Positions 1-7,459 of a stretch of 64,000 bases of DNA are shown here, in pieces. Made by a program: the position numbers and the translations under genes. Position 1 is the stretch's first letter. Every line of letters starts with the position of its first letter. The DNA is from Bradyrhizobium sp. SRS-191 (GTDB lineage: Bacteria; Pseudomonadota; Alphaproteobacteria; Rhizobiales; Xanthobacteraceae), in contig NZ_JANBVS010000011.1 of assembly GCF_024586915.1 (NCBI RefSeq), positions 62,001 through 126,000 of the forward strand. Direction: 5' to 3'. The notes beneath the pieces were generated by a model. The model ran no database searches. It was not told where the DNA came from and saw only the letters and a program-made list of their open reading frames with translations.

Positions 1-118
1 CGCGGTAGCCGGTCTCCGCCGCGCCGGCCTTGGTCAGGGCGGCTACGATCTCGGCCGACAGCAGGCGGGTGACCGAGCCGGGGCCGGCAACGCTGGAATC
101 GATGTGAAGCAGCTTCAT
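1..118 (-). CDS. azoR: FMN-dependent NADH-azoreductase, N-terminal fragment
   Basis: Only the first 39 codons lie in the window; the gene runs off the left edge. The start ATG is the complement of 116-118. The N-terminus reads MKLLHIDSS followed by a serine-rich turn and a helix, the FMN-phosphate-binding start of AzoR/AcpD flavodoxin-fold azoreductases, which reduce quinones and azo compounds with NADH in the cytosol. It is transcribed divergently from the LysR gene at 233, the usual arrangement for a LysR regulator and its target. Family assignment is good for so short a fragment; substrate cannot be judged. Confidence 0.75.
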   Translation of the reverse strand, partial: MKLLHIDSSVAGPGSVTRLLSAEIVAALTKAGAAETGYR

Positions 119-201
119 GGGAGGTCTCCGGTTACGGCAGCGTCGCCGCCTTTCGTTGGGAACCATGAGCGGTTGCGATAAATCGGAAAAGACAATATAT
201 T

Positions 202-214
202 TGGATATTATCCA
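202..214. promoter_or_regulatory. Candidate LysR-type operator
   Basis: A perfect inverted repeat TGGATA-T-TATCCA lies in the 114-bp gap between the divergent azoR and LysR genes. It has the T-N11-A form typical of LysR-family binding sites and ends 19 bp before the regulator's ATG, where it could mediate autorepression and control of azoR. Confidence 0.5.
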
Positions 215-232
215 TCGGATTGAGCGATAGAC

Positions 233-1123
233 ATGCTCGACGGTATCTCGCTCGACCAGCTCCGCACCTTCGTCGCAGCCGCCGAGGCCGGCAGCTTTTC
301 CGCCGCCGGCCGCAAGCTCGGCCGGGCGCAGTCTGTCATCAGCCAGAATCTCGCGAACCTCGAAGCGCAGTTGGAGGTCCGCCTGTTCGATCGGACCGGA
401 CGCTATCCCGTGCTGACGCCGGCCGGCTGCGCCTTGCTGGCCGACGCGCGCGCGGTCACCGATGGGTTGGCCGAGCTGAAGGCGCGCGCCCGCGGGCTGG
501 CGCAGGGGCTCGAGCCGGAGCTCAGCATCGCCATGAACGTGCTGTTTCCGACCGCGGTGCTGACGGATGCCGTGGCCGCGTTTCAGCAGACCTTTCCGGG
601 CACGCCGTTGCGCGTCTCGGTGGAGGGCATGGGCGCGGTCATCGAGCCGGTGCTGGAGAAGCGCTGCGCGTTCGGAATTCGCGGCCCGCTGCTGACCGGC
701 CATCCCGATCTGCGCAGCGAGCCGCTGCGTGACATCCGCTATCTGATGGTCGCCTCCGCTCGCCATCCACTGGCGCGATGCAAAGGTGCGATCCCGCCCG
801 ACCTGCTGAGCGAGCACGTCCAGCTCGTCCTCACGGATCGCTCGCGCCTGACCGAGGGCAAGGATCTGCGCGTGTTCTCGTCGCGGACCTGGCGGCTGTC
901 CGACCTCGGCGCGAAGCACGCCTTCCTGCGCGCCGGCCTCGGCTGGGGCGGCATGCCGTTCCATGTCGTCGAGGCCGATCTCGCCAGCGGCGCGCTGGTG
1001 CCGCTGGCGCTTGCGGAAGCGGAAGCCGACACGCAGATCCGGATGTCGGCCGTCTACCGCACCGACACGCCGCCGGGGCCGGCCGGCCGCTGGCTGATCG
1101 ATCGGCTGAAGCAGGTGGACTGA
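233..1123 (+). CDS. LysR family transcriptional regulator
   Basis: A 296-residue protein of normal LysR length. Residues 5-65 form the winged helix-turn-helix: LDQLRTFV, then AGSFSAAGRKLGRAQSVIS, then LEAQLEVRLFDR and the wing ending LTPAG. The rest is the periplasmic-binding-protein-like effector domain. The gene is divergent from azoR, so it probably controls quinone or azo reductase expression in response to an electrophile or aromatic inducer; that is inference from position. The DNA-binding domain is complete and nothing is truncated. Confidence 0.9.
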   Translation: MLDGISLDQLRTFVAAAEAGSFSAAGRKLGRAQSVISQNLANLEAQLEVRLFDRTGRYPVLTPAGCALLADARAVTDGLAELKARARGLAQGLEPELSIAMNVLFPTAVLTDAVAAFQQTFPGTPLRVSVEGMGAVIEPVLEKRCAFGIRGPLLTGHPDLRSEPLRDIRYLMVASARHPLARCKGAIPPDLLSEHVQLVLTDRSRLTEGKDLRVFSSRTWRLSDLGAKHAFLRAGLGWGGMPFHVVEADLASGALVPLALAEAEADTQIRMSAVYRTDTPPGPAGRWLIDRLKQVD

Positions 1124-1162
1124 GGCCGGAAGAGGGGGCGCGTGTCGGTGCGCATCACCGCC

Positions 1163-1819
1163 TCAGGCGCGGCGCGCGCGTCCCGCTGCAAGGGCCGTTC
1201 CGAGCACGTGATCCCAGAACGGCGTGACGACGCCGAAATTGCCGGGCTTGGGGTCGCGATGGTGACGCAGATGGCGAAGCCTGCAGCTGCGCAACCAGGC
1301 GTGCAGCCGCGTTTGCCCGGCCAGCGGCCAGCGATGCACGGCGTCGTGGACCAGCAGATACAGCAGATAGCCAAGGATCAGGCCACTCGTGCTTCCGTTC
1401 GCGATCTGCAGGTCCGTGACTTCAGCAACGAGCGCAAAGAAGGTCGCGAAGATGACGATGCTGACCCACATGGGCGATCCGATCAGGGCGCTGGGCCGCG
1501 CGTGGTGCAGGCCGTGGAGCCGCTTCAGGATCGTGACCTCATGGTAGAGGAACCGGTGCACCAGATATTCGGCGAGCGTCCACAGCGCAGCTCCGCAGGC
1601 GGCGGCGAGCAGCCAGCGTCGCGGCAGGGCGAAGCCATGGCTCGACAAGTCGAGCAGCAGCAATGCAACGAGGACGATCGGGTAGATGACGAGTTCGGCG
1701 TAGTAGCTGAGCTTGCTGTGAGTCACGTCGGGCCCGTACGCAGACGAAGAGGAGAGGAATGACGCGCTCCGCGACGAGGGGCTGGCTGACGACTCAGCCT
1801 CCGTGAGAGAGCTTGTCAC
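1163..1819 (-). CDS. Fatty acid hydroxylase / sterol desaturase superfamily membrane protein
   Basis: A 218-residue integral membrane protein with hydrophobic segments at about 40-57, 68-86 and 115-160. It carries the histidine clusters of the non-haem di-iron hydroxylases: HRFLYH at 88-93, HGLHH at 102-106, HDAVH at 158-162 and HLRHH at 183-187. These bind two irons for O2-dependent hydroxylation or desaturation of a lipid. The first 30 residues are Ser-rich and unlike the family, so translation may begin further in. It is monocistronic between a convergent LysR gene and the LysE gene. The lipid substrate is unknown. Confidence 0.82.
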   Translation of the reverse strand: MTSSLTEAESSASPSSRSASFLSSSSAYGPDVTHSKLSYYAELVIYPIVLVALLLLDLSSHGFALPRRWLLAAACGAALWTLAEYLVHRFLYHEVTILKRLHGLHHARPSALIGSPMWVSIVIFATFFALVAEVTDLQIANGSTSGLILGYLLYLLVHDAVHRWPLAGQTRLHAWLRSCRLRHLRHHRDPKPGNFGVVTPFWDHVLGTALAAGRARRA

Positions 1820-1917
1820 GGCACTGAGTTAGCGCAGACATAAGTCGCCTGCGTGAAGGCGCCTCGCAGGCTCACCCGCTCGCGGCCCGGCCTCTCAGGG
1901 CAAGGTTGAAGGACGCC

Positions 1918-2544
1918 TCAGCTCGCGCGACGCGCGAGCAGCAGGGCGCCGCCGAGACCGCACATGACGGCGCCGGAGGCTTGGCGCATCCGCGTGACGA
2001 GGCCCGGCCGCCTGACCAGCCCGTGGCGCGCCTTGGCCGCCCAGACCGTCACGACGAGGTCGACGCTGGTGTTGAGCGCCACCGAGATCAGCCCGAGCAC
2101 GACGAACTGCGCGGCGACATGGCCCGAGGGATCGACGAACTGCGGAAGGAAGGCGAGGAAGAATGCCGCCGTCTTCGGATTGAGCGCCTCGACGATGATG
2201 CCTTCGCGAAACGCCCGCCGGCTGCCGGTCGTCGTCACCTCCGCGGGCGCCGCAATCGGCGCCTCGCGCCAGGTCTTGATGCCGAGCCAGATCAAGTAGA
2301 ATGCGCCTGCGATCTTCAGCGCCGTGAACGCTTCCGCACTCGCCATGATCAGCGCGGACAGCCCGACCGCACCGGCGACGACATGCACGAGACCGCCGAG
2401 CCCGAGGCCGACGCTGGAGGCCAGCCCCTCCGCTCGGCCGCCGGCCAGCGTTCGCGCCCCAATGTAGAAAATGCCGGGACCGGGCGTCAGCGCAACCACG
2501 AGCGCGGCGGAGAGGAACAGGAGGAAGGAGGGAAGGTCGGGCAT
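1918..2544 (-). CDS. LysE/RhtB family amino-acid exporter
   Basis: A 208-residue inner-membrane protein, the normal length for LysE-type translocators. The N-terminus contains the family signature ALTPGPG at about 18-24 followed by a Gly-rich second helix, and hydrophobic helices continue to the end (about six). Such proteins export basic or neutral amino acids or homoserine lactones by proton exchange. It is on the same strand as the SulP gene upstream, about 95 bp apart, without obvious functional linkage. No Shine-Dalgarno is evident before the ATG. The exported substrate cannot be predicted. Confidence 0.88.
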   Translation of the reverse strand: MPDLPSFLLFLSAALVVALTPGPGIFYIGARTLAGGRAEGLASSVGLGLGGLVHVVAGAVGLSALIMASAEAFTALKIAGAFYLIWLGIKTWREAPIAAPAEVTTTGSRRAFREGIIVEALNPKTAAFFLAFLPQFVDPSGHVAAQFVVLGLISVALNTSVDLVVTVWAAKARHGLVRRPGLVTRMRQASGAVMCGLGGALLLARRAS

Positions 2545-2640
2545 AGCGGGTTTTCGTGACTGAGGTTTCGCTGCTTGTAGATCGTTCCGGCCGGCAAGGC
2601 GATCGCCGGCCGGCCTTTGCGCCTCCCGGCTCGGCGGCCG

Positions 2641-4161
2641 CTAATGTGCCGGCCGCTGCGCGGCCTCCGGCTTGTGGTGGGTGCCGAAACGTTCGACCAT
2701 GGTCGCGCTCGCCTCGTTGAGGCCGACCACGTCGACCTCGGCGCCATGGCGGCGCAGCTTCAGCACGATCGCGTCGAGAGCACCGATCGCCGTGATGTCC
2801 CAGAAATGCGCGGCGCTGACGTCGATGGTGACGCGCGATGGCACGTCCCGATAGTCGAACGCGTCGACCAGACTGTTGGAGGAGGCGAAGAAGACCTGGC
2901 CGGTGACGACATAGGTCATCGCGCGGCCGTCCTCTGATCGGTGCGTCTCGATGCCCAGCAGGCGGGCGACCTTGGCCGCAAAGAACACGCCGCTGAGCAC
3001 GACTCCCGTCAGCACGCCCATCGACAGGTCGCCGGTGGCGACCACGATGATGACGGTCGCGAGCATGACCACGCTCGAGCTCAGCGGATGCGAGCGCAGA
3101 TTGACGATCGAGGACCAGTCGAACGTGCTGATCGAGACCATGATCATGACCGCGACCAGGGCCGCCATCGGAATCTGCTTCACCCAGTCGCCGAGCACGA
3201 CGATCAGGAACAGCAGGAAGACGCCGGCCAGAAACGTCGACAGCCGCGTCCGCGCGCCCGCGGTGACGTTGATGACGGACTGTCCGATCATCGCGCAGCC
3301 GCCCATCGCACCGAAGAAACCGGTGATGAAATTCGCGACACCCTGGCCGACGCATTCGCGGTTCTTGTTGCTGCCGGTATCCGTCATGTCGTCGACGATC
3401 GTCGCCGTCAGCAGCGATTCCAGCAGGCCGACCGCGGCCATCGTCAGCGAGTAGGGCAGGATGATCCGCAATGTCTCCAGATTGAACGGCACCTGCGGCA
3501 GCGCAAATACCGGCAGAGCCGACGGCAGCTCGCCCATGTCGCCGACGGTGCGCAGCTTGAGCCCGGAGATGATGGTGAAGGCGGTCAGCGCGATGATGCT
3601 GATCAGCGCCGAGGGCACGAGCTTCGTCAGGAACGGGACGCCGTAGATGATGGCCAGTCCGGCGAGCACCATCGCATAGGTCTCCCAGCCGACATGCACG
3701 AACTGCGGCAGTTGCGCCATGAAGATCAGGATTGCGAGCGCGTTGACGAAGCCTGTCATGACGGAGCGCGACACGAACTTCATCAGCAGTCCAAGCCGCA
3801 GCGCGCCGGCGACGATCTGGATGATGCCCATCAGCACGGTCGCTGCAAACAGGTATTGCAGTCCGTGGTCGCGCACCAGGGTGATCATCAGCACGGCCGT
3901 CGAGGCGGTGGCAGCCGAGATCATCGCGGGCCGGCCGCCCACGATTGCGGTGACGCAGGCAATGGAGAACGAGGCGTAGAGGCCGACCTTGGGATCGACG
4001 CCGGCGACGATGGAAAAGCCGATCGCCTCGGGGATCAGGGCCAGCGCGACCAGGAGGCCGGAGAGAATCTCGGTGGGAATGTTCGCCAGCCATTCGCGGC
4101 GAAGCGTCTGCAGGAACCTCATGATTTGAAACCAGGATTGGACCAGCGCAGCGACGGGCAA
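2641..4161 (-). CDS. SulP family anion transporter with STAS domain
   Basis: A 506-residue secondary transporter. Residues about 25-390 are a dense transmembrane domain with the SulP elements IPEAIGFSIVAGV and VGLYASF near the start. About 395-490 is a cytoplasmic STAS domain. SulP proteins carry sulfate, bicarbonate, C4-dicarboxylates or other anions; the substrate is not readable here. The outermost start is a TTG preceded by an AAGGGG purine run; an ATG at codon 14 (complement of 4120-4122) begins the conserved part and may be the true start. No carbonic anhydrase gene is adjacent. Confidence 0.88.
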   Translation of the reverse strand: MPVAALVQSWFQIMRFLQTLRREWLANIPTEILSGLLVALALIPEAIGFSIVAGVDPKVGLYASFSIACVTAIVGGRPAMISAATASTAVLMITLVRDHGLQYLFAATVLMGIIQIVAGALRLGLLMKFVSRSVMTGFVNALAILIFMAQLPQFVHVGWETYAMVLAGLAIIYGVPFLTKLVPSALISIIALTAFTIISGLKLRTVGDMGELPSALPVFALPQVPFNLETLRIILPYSLTMAAVGLLESLLTATIVDDMTDTGSNKNRECVGQGVANFITGFFGAMGGCAMIGQSVINVTAGARTRLSTFLAGVFLLFLIVVLGDWVKQIPMAALVAVMIMVSISTFDWSSIVNLRSHPLSSSVVMLATVIIVVATGDLSMGVLTGVVLSGVFFAAKVARLLGIETHRSEDGRAMTYVVTGQVFFASSNSLVDAFDYRDVPSRVTIDVSAAHFWDITAIGALDAIVLKLRRHGAEVDVVGLNEASATMVERFGTHHKPEAAQRPAH

Positions 4162-4548
4162 TGCCCCTTGCGGCCTCTACGTCAGGCGGAGTCGCGTTGC
4201 TGAGGGGTTTCCCGGGGATAGGCGCCGGGCCGAGCCACCCGATCAAATCGGGTCCGATGGAAGCTGGATGATGCCTTCGTTGCGATGCCACATCAAGTGG
4301 GAACGCAGGGAACCGAGACCTTCAAGTGAGGGCGCTTCTTGAGATGAGTGCGCGGCTGGTGATCGCAGCAAGTCTGGAACCGAAGGTCAGCGAGCGACTC
4401 GGGCGCCTGCCGGCGGCAACTGCGGCAAGGACTGTTTCAAATCAACGCGCGGAAAAGTGATGGTCGCCGCAAGTACTAATAAGGATGAAAGTGGACGGTC
4501 ACCGCAACGAGTATAAGCCGCCTACGGCTGTCATCGCCGGTCAACGGC
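4162..4548. other. 387-bp intergenic region with imperfect direct repeat
   Basis: The gap lies upstream of sulP and downstream of aqpZ, both on the minus strand. No credible gene was found. The notable element is an imperfect direct repeat: 4452-4483 and 4484-4517 each contain GTG-x-x-GGTC-x-CCGCAA followed by an AGTA-rich tail. It could be a protein-binding site or a slippage product. Confidence 0.6.
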
Positions 4549-5292
4549 TCATTCTGCCGGAGTCGCGGGAGCGATGCCGGTGATCGCAGCAGCAGGTTGT
4601 TCGCTGAGTTGACGGTAGACGATGCCGCCGAGCGCCCCGCCGAGCAGCGGCGCCACCCAGAACAGCCACAGCTGCGCCAGGGCCCAGCCGCCGACGAACA
4701 AGGCCGGACCCGTACTGCGGGCGGGATTGACGGAAGTGTTGGTGATGGGAATGCCGATGAGATGGATCAGCGTCAGGCACAGCCCGATCGCGATCGGGGC
4801 AAATCCGGCCGGCGCCTTGCCGTGTGTTGAACCCATGATGACGAACAGGAACATCAGGGTGAGCACCAGCTCGGCCAGGAAGCAGGAGAACAGGCCATAC
4901 TGACCGGGGGAATGCGCGGCGTAGCCGTTGGCGGCAAAGCCCTTGGCGACGTCGAAATCCGCCGTGCCGCTCGCGATTGTATACAACACCGCCGAACCCG
5001 CGACGGCGCCAATGACCTGGGCCAACAAATAAGGTCCCACATCGTGCGCCGGGAAGCGGCCCCCGGCCCAGAGCCCCACAGTGACGGCCGGGTTGAGGTG
5101 GCATCCGGAGATATGGCCGATGGCATAGGCCATCGTCAGCACCGTCAGCCCGAACGCAAGCGAGACGCCGACCAGTCCGATCCCGACCTCCGGGAATTTG
5201 GCCGCGATCACCGCGCTGCCGCAGCCGCCGAACGTCAGCCAGAAGGTCCCGATCGCCTCAGCCGCACATTTCTGCATCATGGGATTGCTCAT
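4549..5292 (-). CDS. aqpZ: Aquaporin Z (MIP family water channel)
   Basis: The start is placed at the ATG complementary to 5290-5292 because AGGGAGGAG sits just upstream; this gives 247 residues. The six-helix MIP fold has both NPA boxes, HLNPAV at 65-70 and VNPARS at 188-193. The selectivity-filter positions match water-specific AqpZ: Phe in LAFGLT near 47, His177, Thr186 and Arg192. This argues for water rather than glycerol passage across the inner membrane. It appears monocistronic. Confidence 0.93.
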   Translation of the reverse strand: MSNPMMQKCAAEAIGTFWLTFGGCGSAVIAAKFPEVGIGLVGVSLAFGLTVLTMAYAIGHISGCHLNPAVTVGLWAGGRFPAHDVGPYLLAQVIGAVAGSAVLYTIASGTADFDVAKGFAANGYAAHSPGQYGLFSCFLAELVLTLMFLFVIMGSTHGKAPAGFAPIAIGLCLTLIHLIGIPITNTSVNPARSTGPALFVGGWALAQLWLFWVAPLLGGALGGIVYRQLSEQPAAAITGIAPATPAE

Positions 5293-5691
5293 AGGCTCCT
5301 CCCTTGAGGGCTCTGCCGGCCCCGACCACGCCACGTGTTGAACCGAAGCAGTGCGGCAGACGGCGGCGCAGGCGAGGTGCGGATCGAGCGGCGCTTGCGC
5401 AGCGTCAACCGTTGAGCAGGATCATACAACCAAAGCGAGAGTATTCAAGCGCCTCGCAAGTCCGCTCGTGCCGCGCGACGGCATGGAGCAAGCGTGCCAC
5501 ATGCGGCTGGGGCATGAAGAACGGATTGGCTTCGTCGACCGAACAGTAAGGCGCAAGGCGCGTTCGCCAAAAAAATTAACAGATGCCAGCAGCTGATGCG
5601 GATCTTCAATTCTTGGCTGGGCATCTGTAAATGGCTGCCTGTACTTGATTGCAGCTGGTCGATATGTGCTGCATCTTCGTCGCGGCTACTG
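5293..5691. other. 399-bp divergent intergenic region with inverted repeat
   Basis: This region lies between aqpZ (minus) and the acetyltransferase gene (plus) and should hold both promoters. An imperfect inverted repeat, ACAGATGCC-AGC at 5579-5590 against GCTGGGCATCTGT at 5616-5628, sits 64-113 bp before the acetyltransferase start, where it could fold in the leader or bind a regulator. The reading frame of the downstream gene is open back to 5596, but that extension lacks family similarity. Confidence 0.5.
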
Positions 5692-6141
5692 ATGTTGATG
5701 ATATTGGAACAGGATCCGGCTTCTGCCGATGCAGAAAGCTTGATGTCGGAGTTGTCCGCTGCACTCGCACGCATCACCGGCGACGGCGGCCGCGCGTCGT
5801 TTGATCCGGACGACGTGCGCGGGCCGAAGGCATGCTTCCTGGTCGCGTGGGACAAGGCGGGGCAAGCTGTCGGCTGCGGCGCGTTGCGCCCGCTCGACAC
5901 CGATATCGCCGAAGTGAAGCGGATGTATGCGCGGCCCGGCACATCAGGGGTCGGCGCCGCGATCCTCGCGCATCTCGAAACCGCGGCGGCGGATTACGGC
6001 TATCGAGCGATCCGTCTGGAGACGCGTCTGATCAATGCGCGCGCAGTCGCGTTCTACGAGCGGCACGGGTATCGTCGCATTGCGAACTACGGCAAATATG
6101 CTGGTAGGCCAGAGGCAGTGTGCTTCGAGAAGAGGTTGTAG
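5692..6141 (+). CDS. GNAT family N-acetyltransferase
   Basis: The start at 5692 (or 5698) gives about 149 residues, the usual GNAT size. The upstream open frame adds 32 Cys/Trp-rich residues that do not look like part of the fold. The acetyl-CoA site shows as GCGALRPL (beta 4), then VKRMYARPGTSGVGAAILAHLE with the R/Q-x-x-G-x-G/A-type loop in the form PGTSGVGAAI. The tail AVAFYERHGYRRI is the C-terminal GNAT helix-strand. The acceptor is unknown; close relatives acetylate small amines or protein N-termini. It is monocistronic and followed by the repeat cluster. Confidence 0.82.
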   Translation: MLMILEQDPASADAESLMSELSAALARITGDGGRASFDPDDVRGPKACFLVAWDKAGQAVGCGALRPLDTDIAEVKRMYARPGTSGVGAAILAHLETAAADYGYRAIRLETRLINARAVAFYERHGYRRIANYGKYAGRPEAVCFEKRL

Positions 6142-6300
6142 CGGGCGACCTAGCTGTCGCCCCTTACCAGCCGTCCCGCGCGTCAGCGCGGTGCAGAGCC
6201 GACGCGGGACGCTGATTGAAGGAGACGATCGGAAGGAGGACTGGCAGCTTCTAGACGACCGTTTTCAGAGTCCTTGGCACATTGATCAGGTTGGCTCCGG

Positions 6301-6411
6301 CTGTCATCGTCCGCGAAGGCGGACGATCCAGTACGCCGTGATACTTCGGTTCAATCTCGCCTGCCAAGGGGTACTGGATGCTCCGCTTTCGCGGAGCATG
6401 ACAGCAGTGGG
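6301..6411. repeat. Short dispersed palindromic repeat, copy 1
   Basis: The left arm reads TGTCATCGTCCGCGAAGGCGGACGATCCAGTACGCCG in two overlapping palindromes (CGTCCGC/GCGGACG). The right arm has TACTGGATGCTCCGC then CGCGGAGCATGACAGCAG. A second copy is at 42281-42430 with the same GATCCAGTACGCCG core and TACTGGATGC right arm. The outer arms pair with each other, so the transcript would fold into a long hairpin. Confidence 0.85.
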
Positions 6412-6490
6412 GGCGGCGAAGATCAACCTGGAAACGATCGCTGGTTCCAAGGAAACTCTCGTCTAAACGCCCCACCAACCTCGGCGGCTA

Positions 6491-6636
6491 TGGATGCCGG
6501 CGTTCGCCGGGATGACGGCGGAGGATGAGGCCGCCGGCTTGTGCCTCACCACCGTCATTGCGAGCGCAGCGAAGCAATCCATGGCGAGACGGGACGTCTG
6601 GATTGCTTCGGCGCGATTGCGCCTCGTAAGGACGGG
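6491..6636. repeat. Degenerate intergenic repeats (GTCATTGCGAGCG type)
   Basis: A small hairpin repeat GATGCCGGCGTTCGCCGGGATGAC-type is followed by GTCATTGCGAGCGCAGCG then AAGCAATCCA at 6555-6582. A partly matching inverted arm TGGATTGCTTCG follows at 6599-6610, but its outer part is degenerate. This is a familiar BIME-like intergenic repeat of Bradyrhizobium and Rhodopseudomonas genomes. Confidence 0.7.
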
Positions 6637-6685
6637 TACGATCGCTGTTGGCCCACTCATGCATTCCAGCCTGCTTCATCCAAAC

Positions 6686-7162
6686 TCTGCCCGACGGGCA
6701 TTTCGTGCATCTCCCTCATGCGCAAATTGCCCGTCGTGTTAGTTAGTCGCAATCATTCCCCTTGCACCGTCGGGCAAATCACCTCCACATTTCCGGCCAT
6801 CCCGCCTCGATGAAGAGGGACGGTTCGCGGTCGTCACGAGACGTGAGGTGGGGAGGCGGTGGCTGCAGTCTGTCGCAACGCGCGTGTCGCGTGGACGAAG
6901 GGCAGGGTGCAGGCGGTCAAGTTGCGTGGTTCTGACACCCCGATGCTGGTGTCAAATTCGCGCCGATGCCTTGGCGTCGCGCGGATGACGGGGACAAACA
7001 AGCCGGTCCCCGGGGAGAGCGTAAAGCAGCCGAAAAGCCCATCGCGCAGGGAATGCCGGATGACCGGCAGCACCTGTGGTTCCTGCCGCCTGCATTTTTT
7101 TCGCAGGCGGGCCATGGGTTGCGGCCAGCACCCGGCATTCCCTGCGCCCTCTTCGAACGAGA
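6686..7162 (-). repeat. Long dispersed repeat, copy A (inverted relative to copy B)
   Basis: Read on the minus strand this matches 42570-43133 on the plus strand. Shared landmarks in order are AGAGGGCGC-GGGAATGCCGGG, GCTGGCCGCAACCCATGGCC, a CGCCTGC..AAAAAAA..GCAGGCGG hairpin, CATCCGGCATTCCC, GGACCACGC-like and ACTTGACCG, GTGACGACCGCGAACCG and finally TTTGCCCGACGG. One frame (minus, 6834-7286) stays open and its peptide AGNAGCWPQPMARL is shared with copy B. Ends are approximate. Confidence 0.85.
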
Positions 7163-7350
7163 GAGGGCCGAACGATTGGAACAACTCGGGCGAAGAAGCC
7201 GCGGGATCGGATAAGCGCGTCTCTTTGTTAGTTCGCGTGAACTTCACCGTGAAATCATCAGGCAAAGCCGAAGAGTCTGCGCACATCGGCGACGGATCGC
7301 GAGATGTAGGATCGAAGTTTGTATCGAGGTGCTGCGACTTGCTCGGTTCA

Positions 7351-7377
7351 CCTCTCCCCGTGAAGGACGGGGAGAGG
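7351..7377. terminator. Strong GC hairpin (CCTCTCCCCG repeat)
   Basis: A perfect 10-bp stem CCTCTCCCCG/CGGGGAGAGG with a 7-nt loop lies 83 bp beyond the stop of the minus-strand gene at 7460. It has no T-tract and is also a common intergenic repeat type, so a terminator or mRNA 3'-end role is likely but unproven. Confidence 0.45.
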
Positions 7378-7459
7378 AGCGCGCCGAGTGCGTGGCGGGA
7401 GGCGGTATCATAAGTCTTCCCGGAATGACTGCGGAGAGAGGCGTGGACTCATGTGCCGG

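Larger units (their letters stand above)
6142..7459. other. 1.3-kb gene-free intergenic repeat cluster
   Basis: No credible conserved gene was found in this stretch. The frames that stay open here follow repeat sequence rather than protein families. It holds four kinds of repeat listed separately (6301-6411, 6491-6636, 6686-7162 and 7351-7377). Confidence 0.75.

Noticed and set aside
1895..4291. Minus-strand frame of 798 codons over lysE and sulP
   Set aside because: It is a shifted frame of the two real minus-strand transporters; composition is Arg/Asp-rich with no membrane helices.
6834..7286. 150-codon minus-strand frame in repeat copy A
   Set aside because: Same reason as for copy B; it is explained by the repeat.
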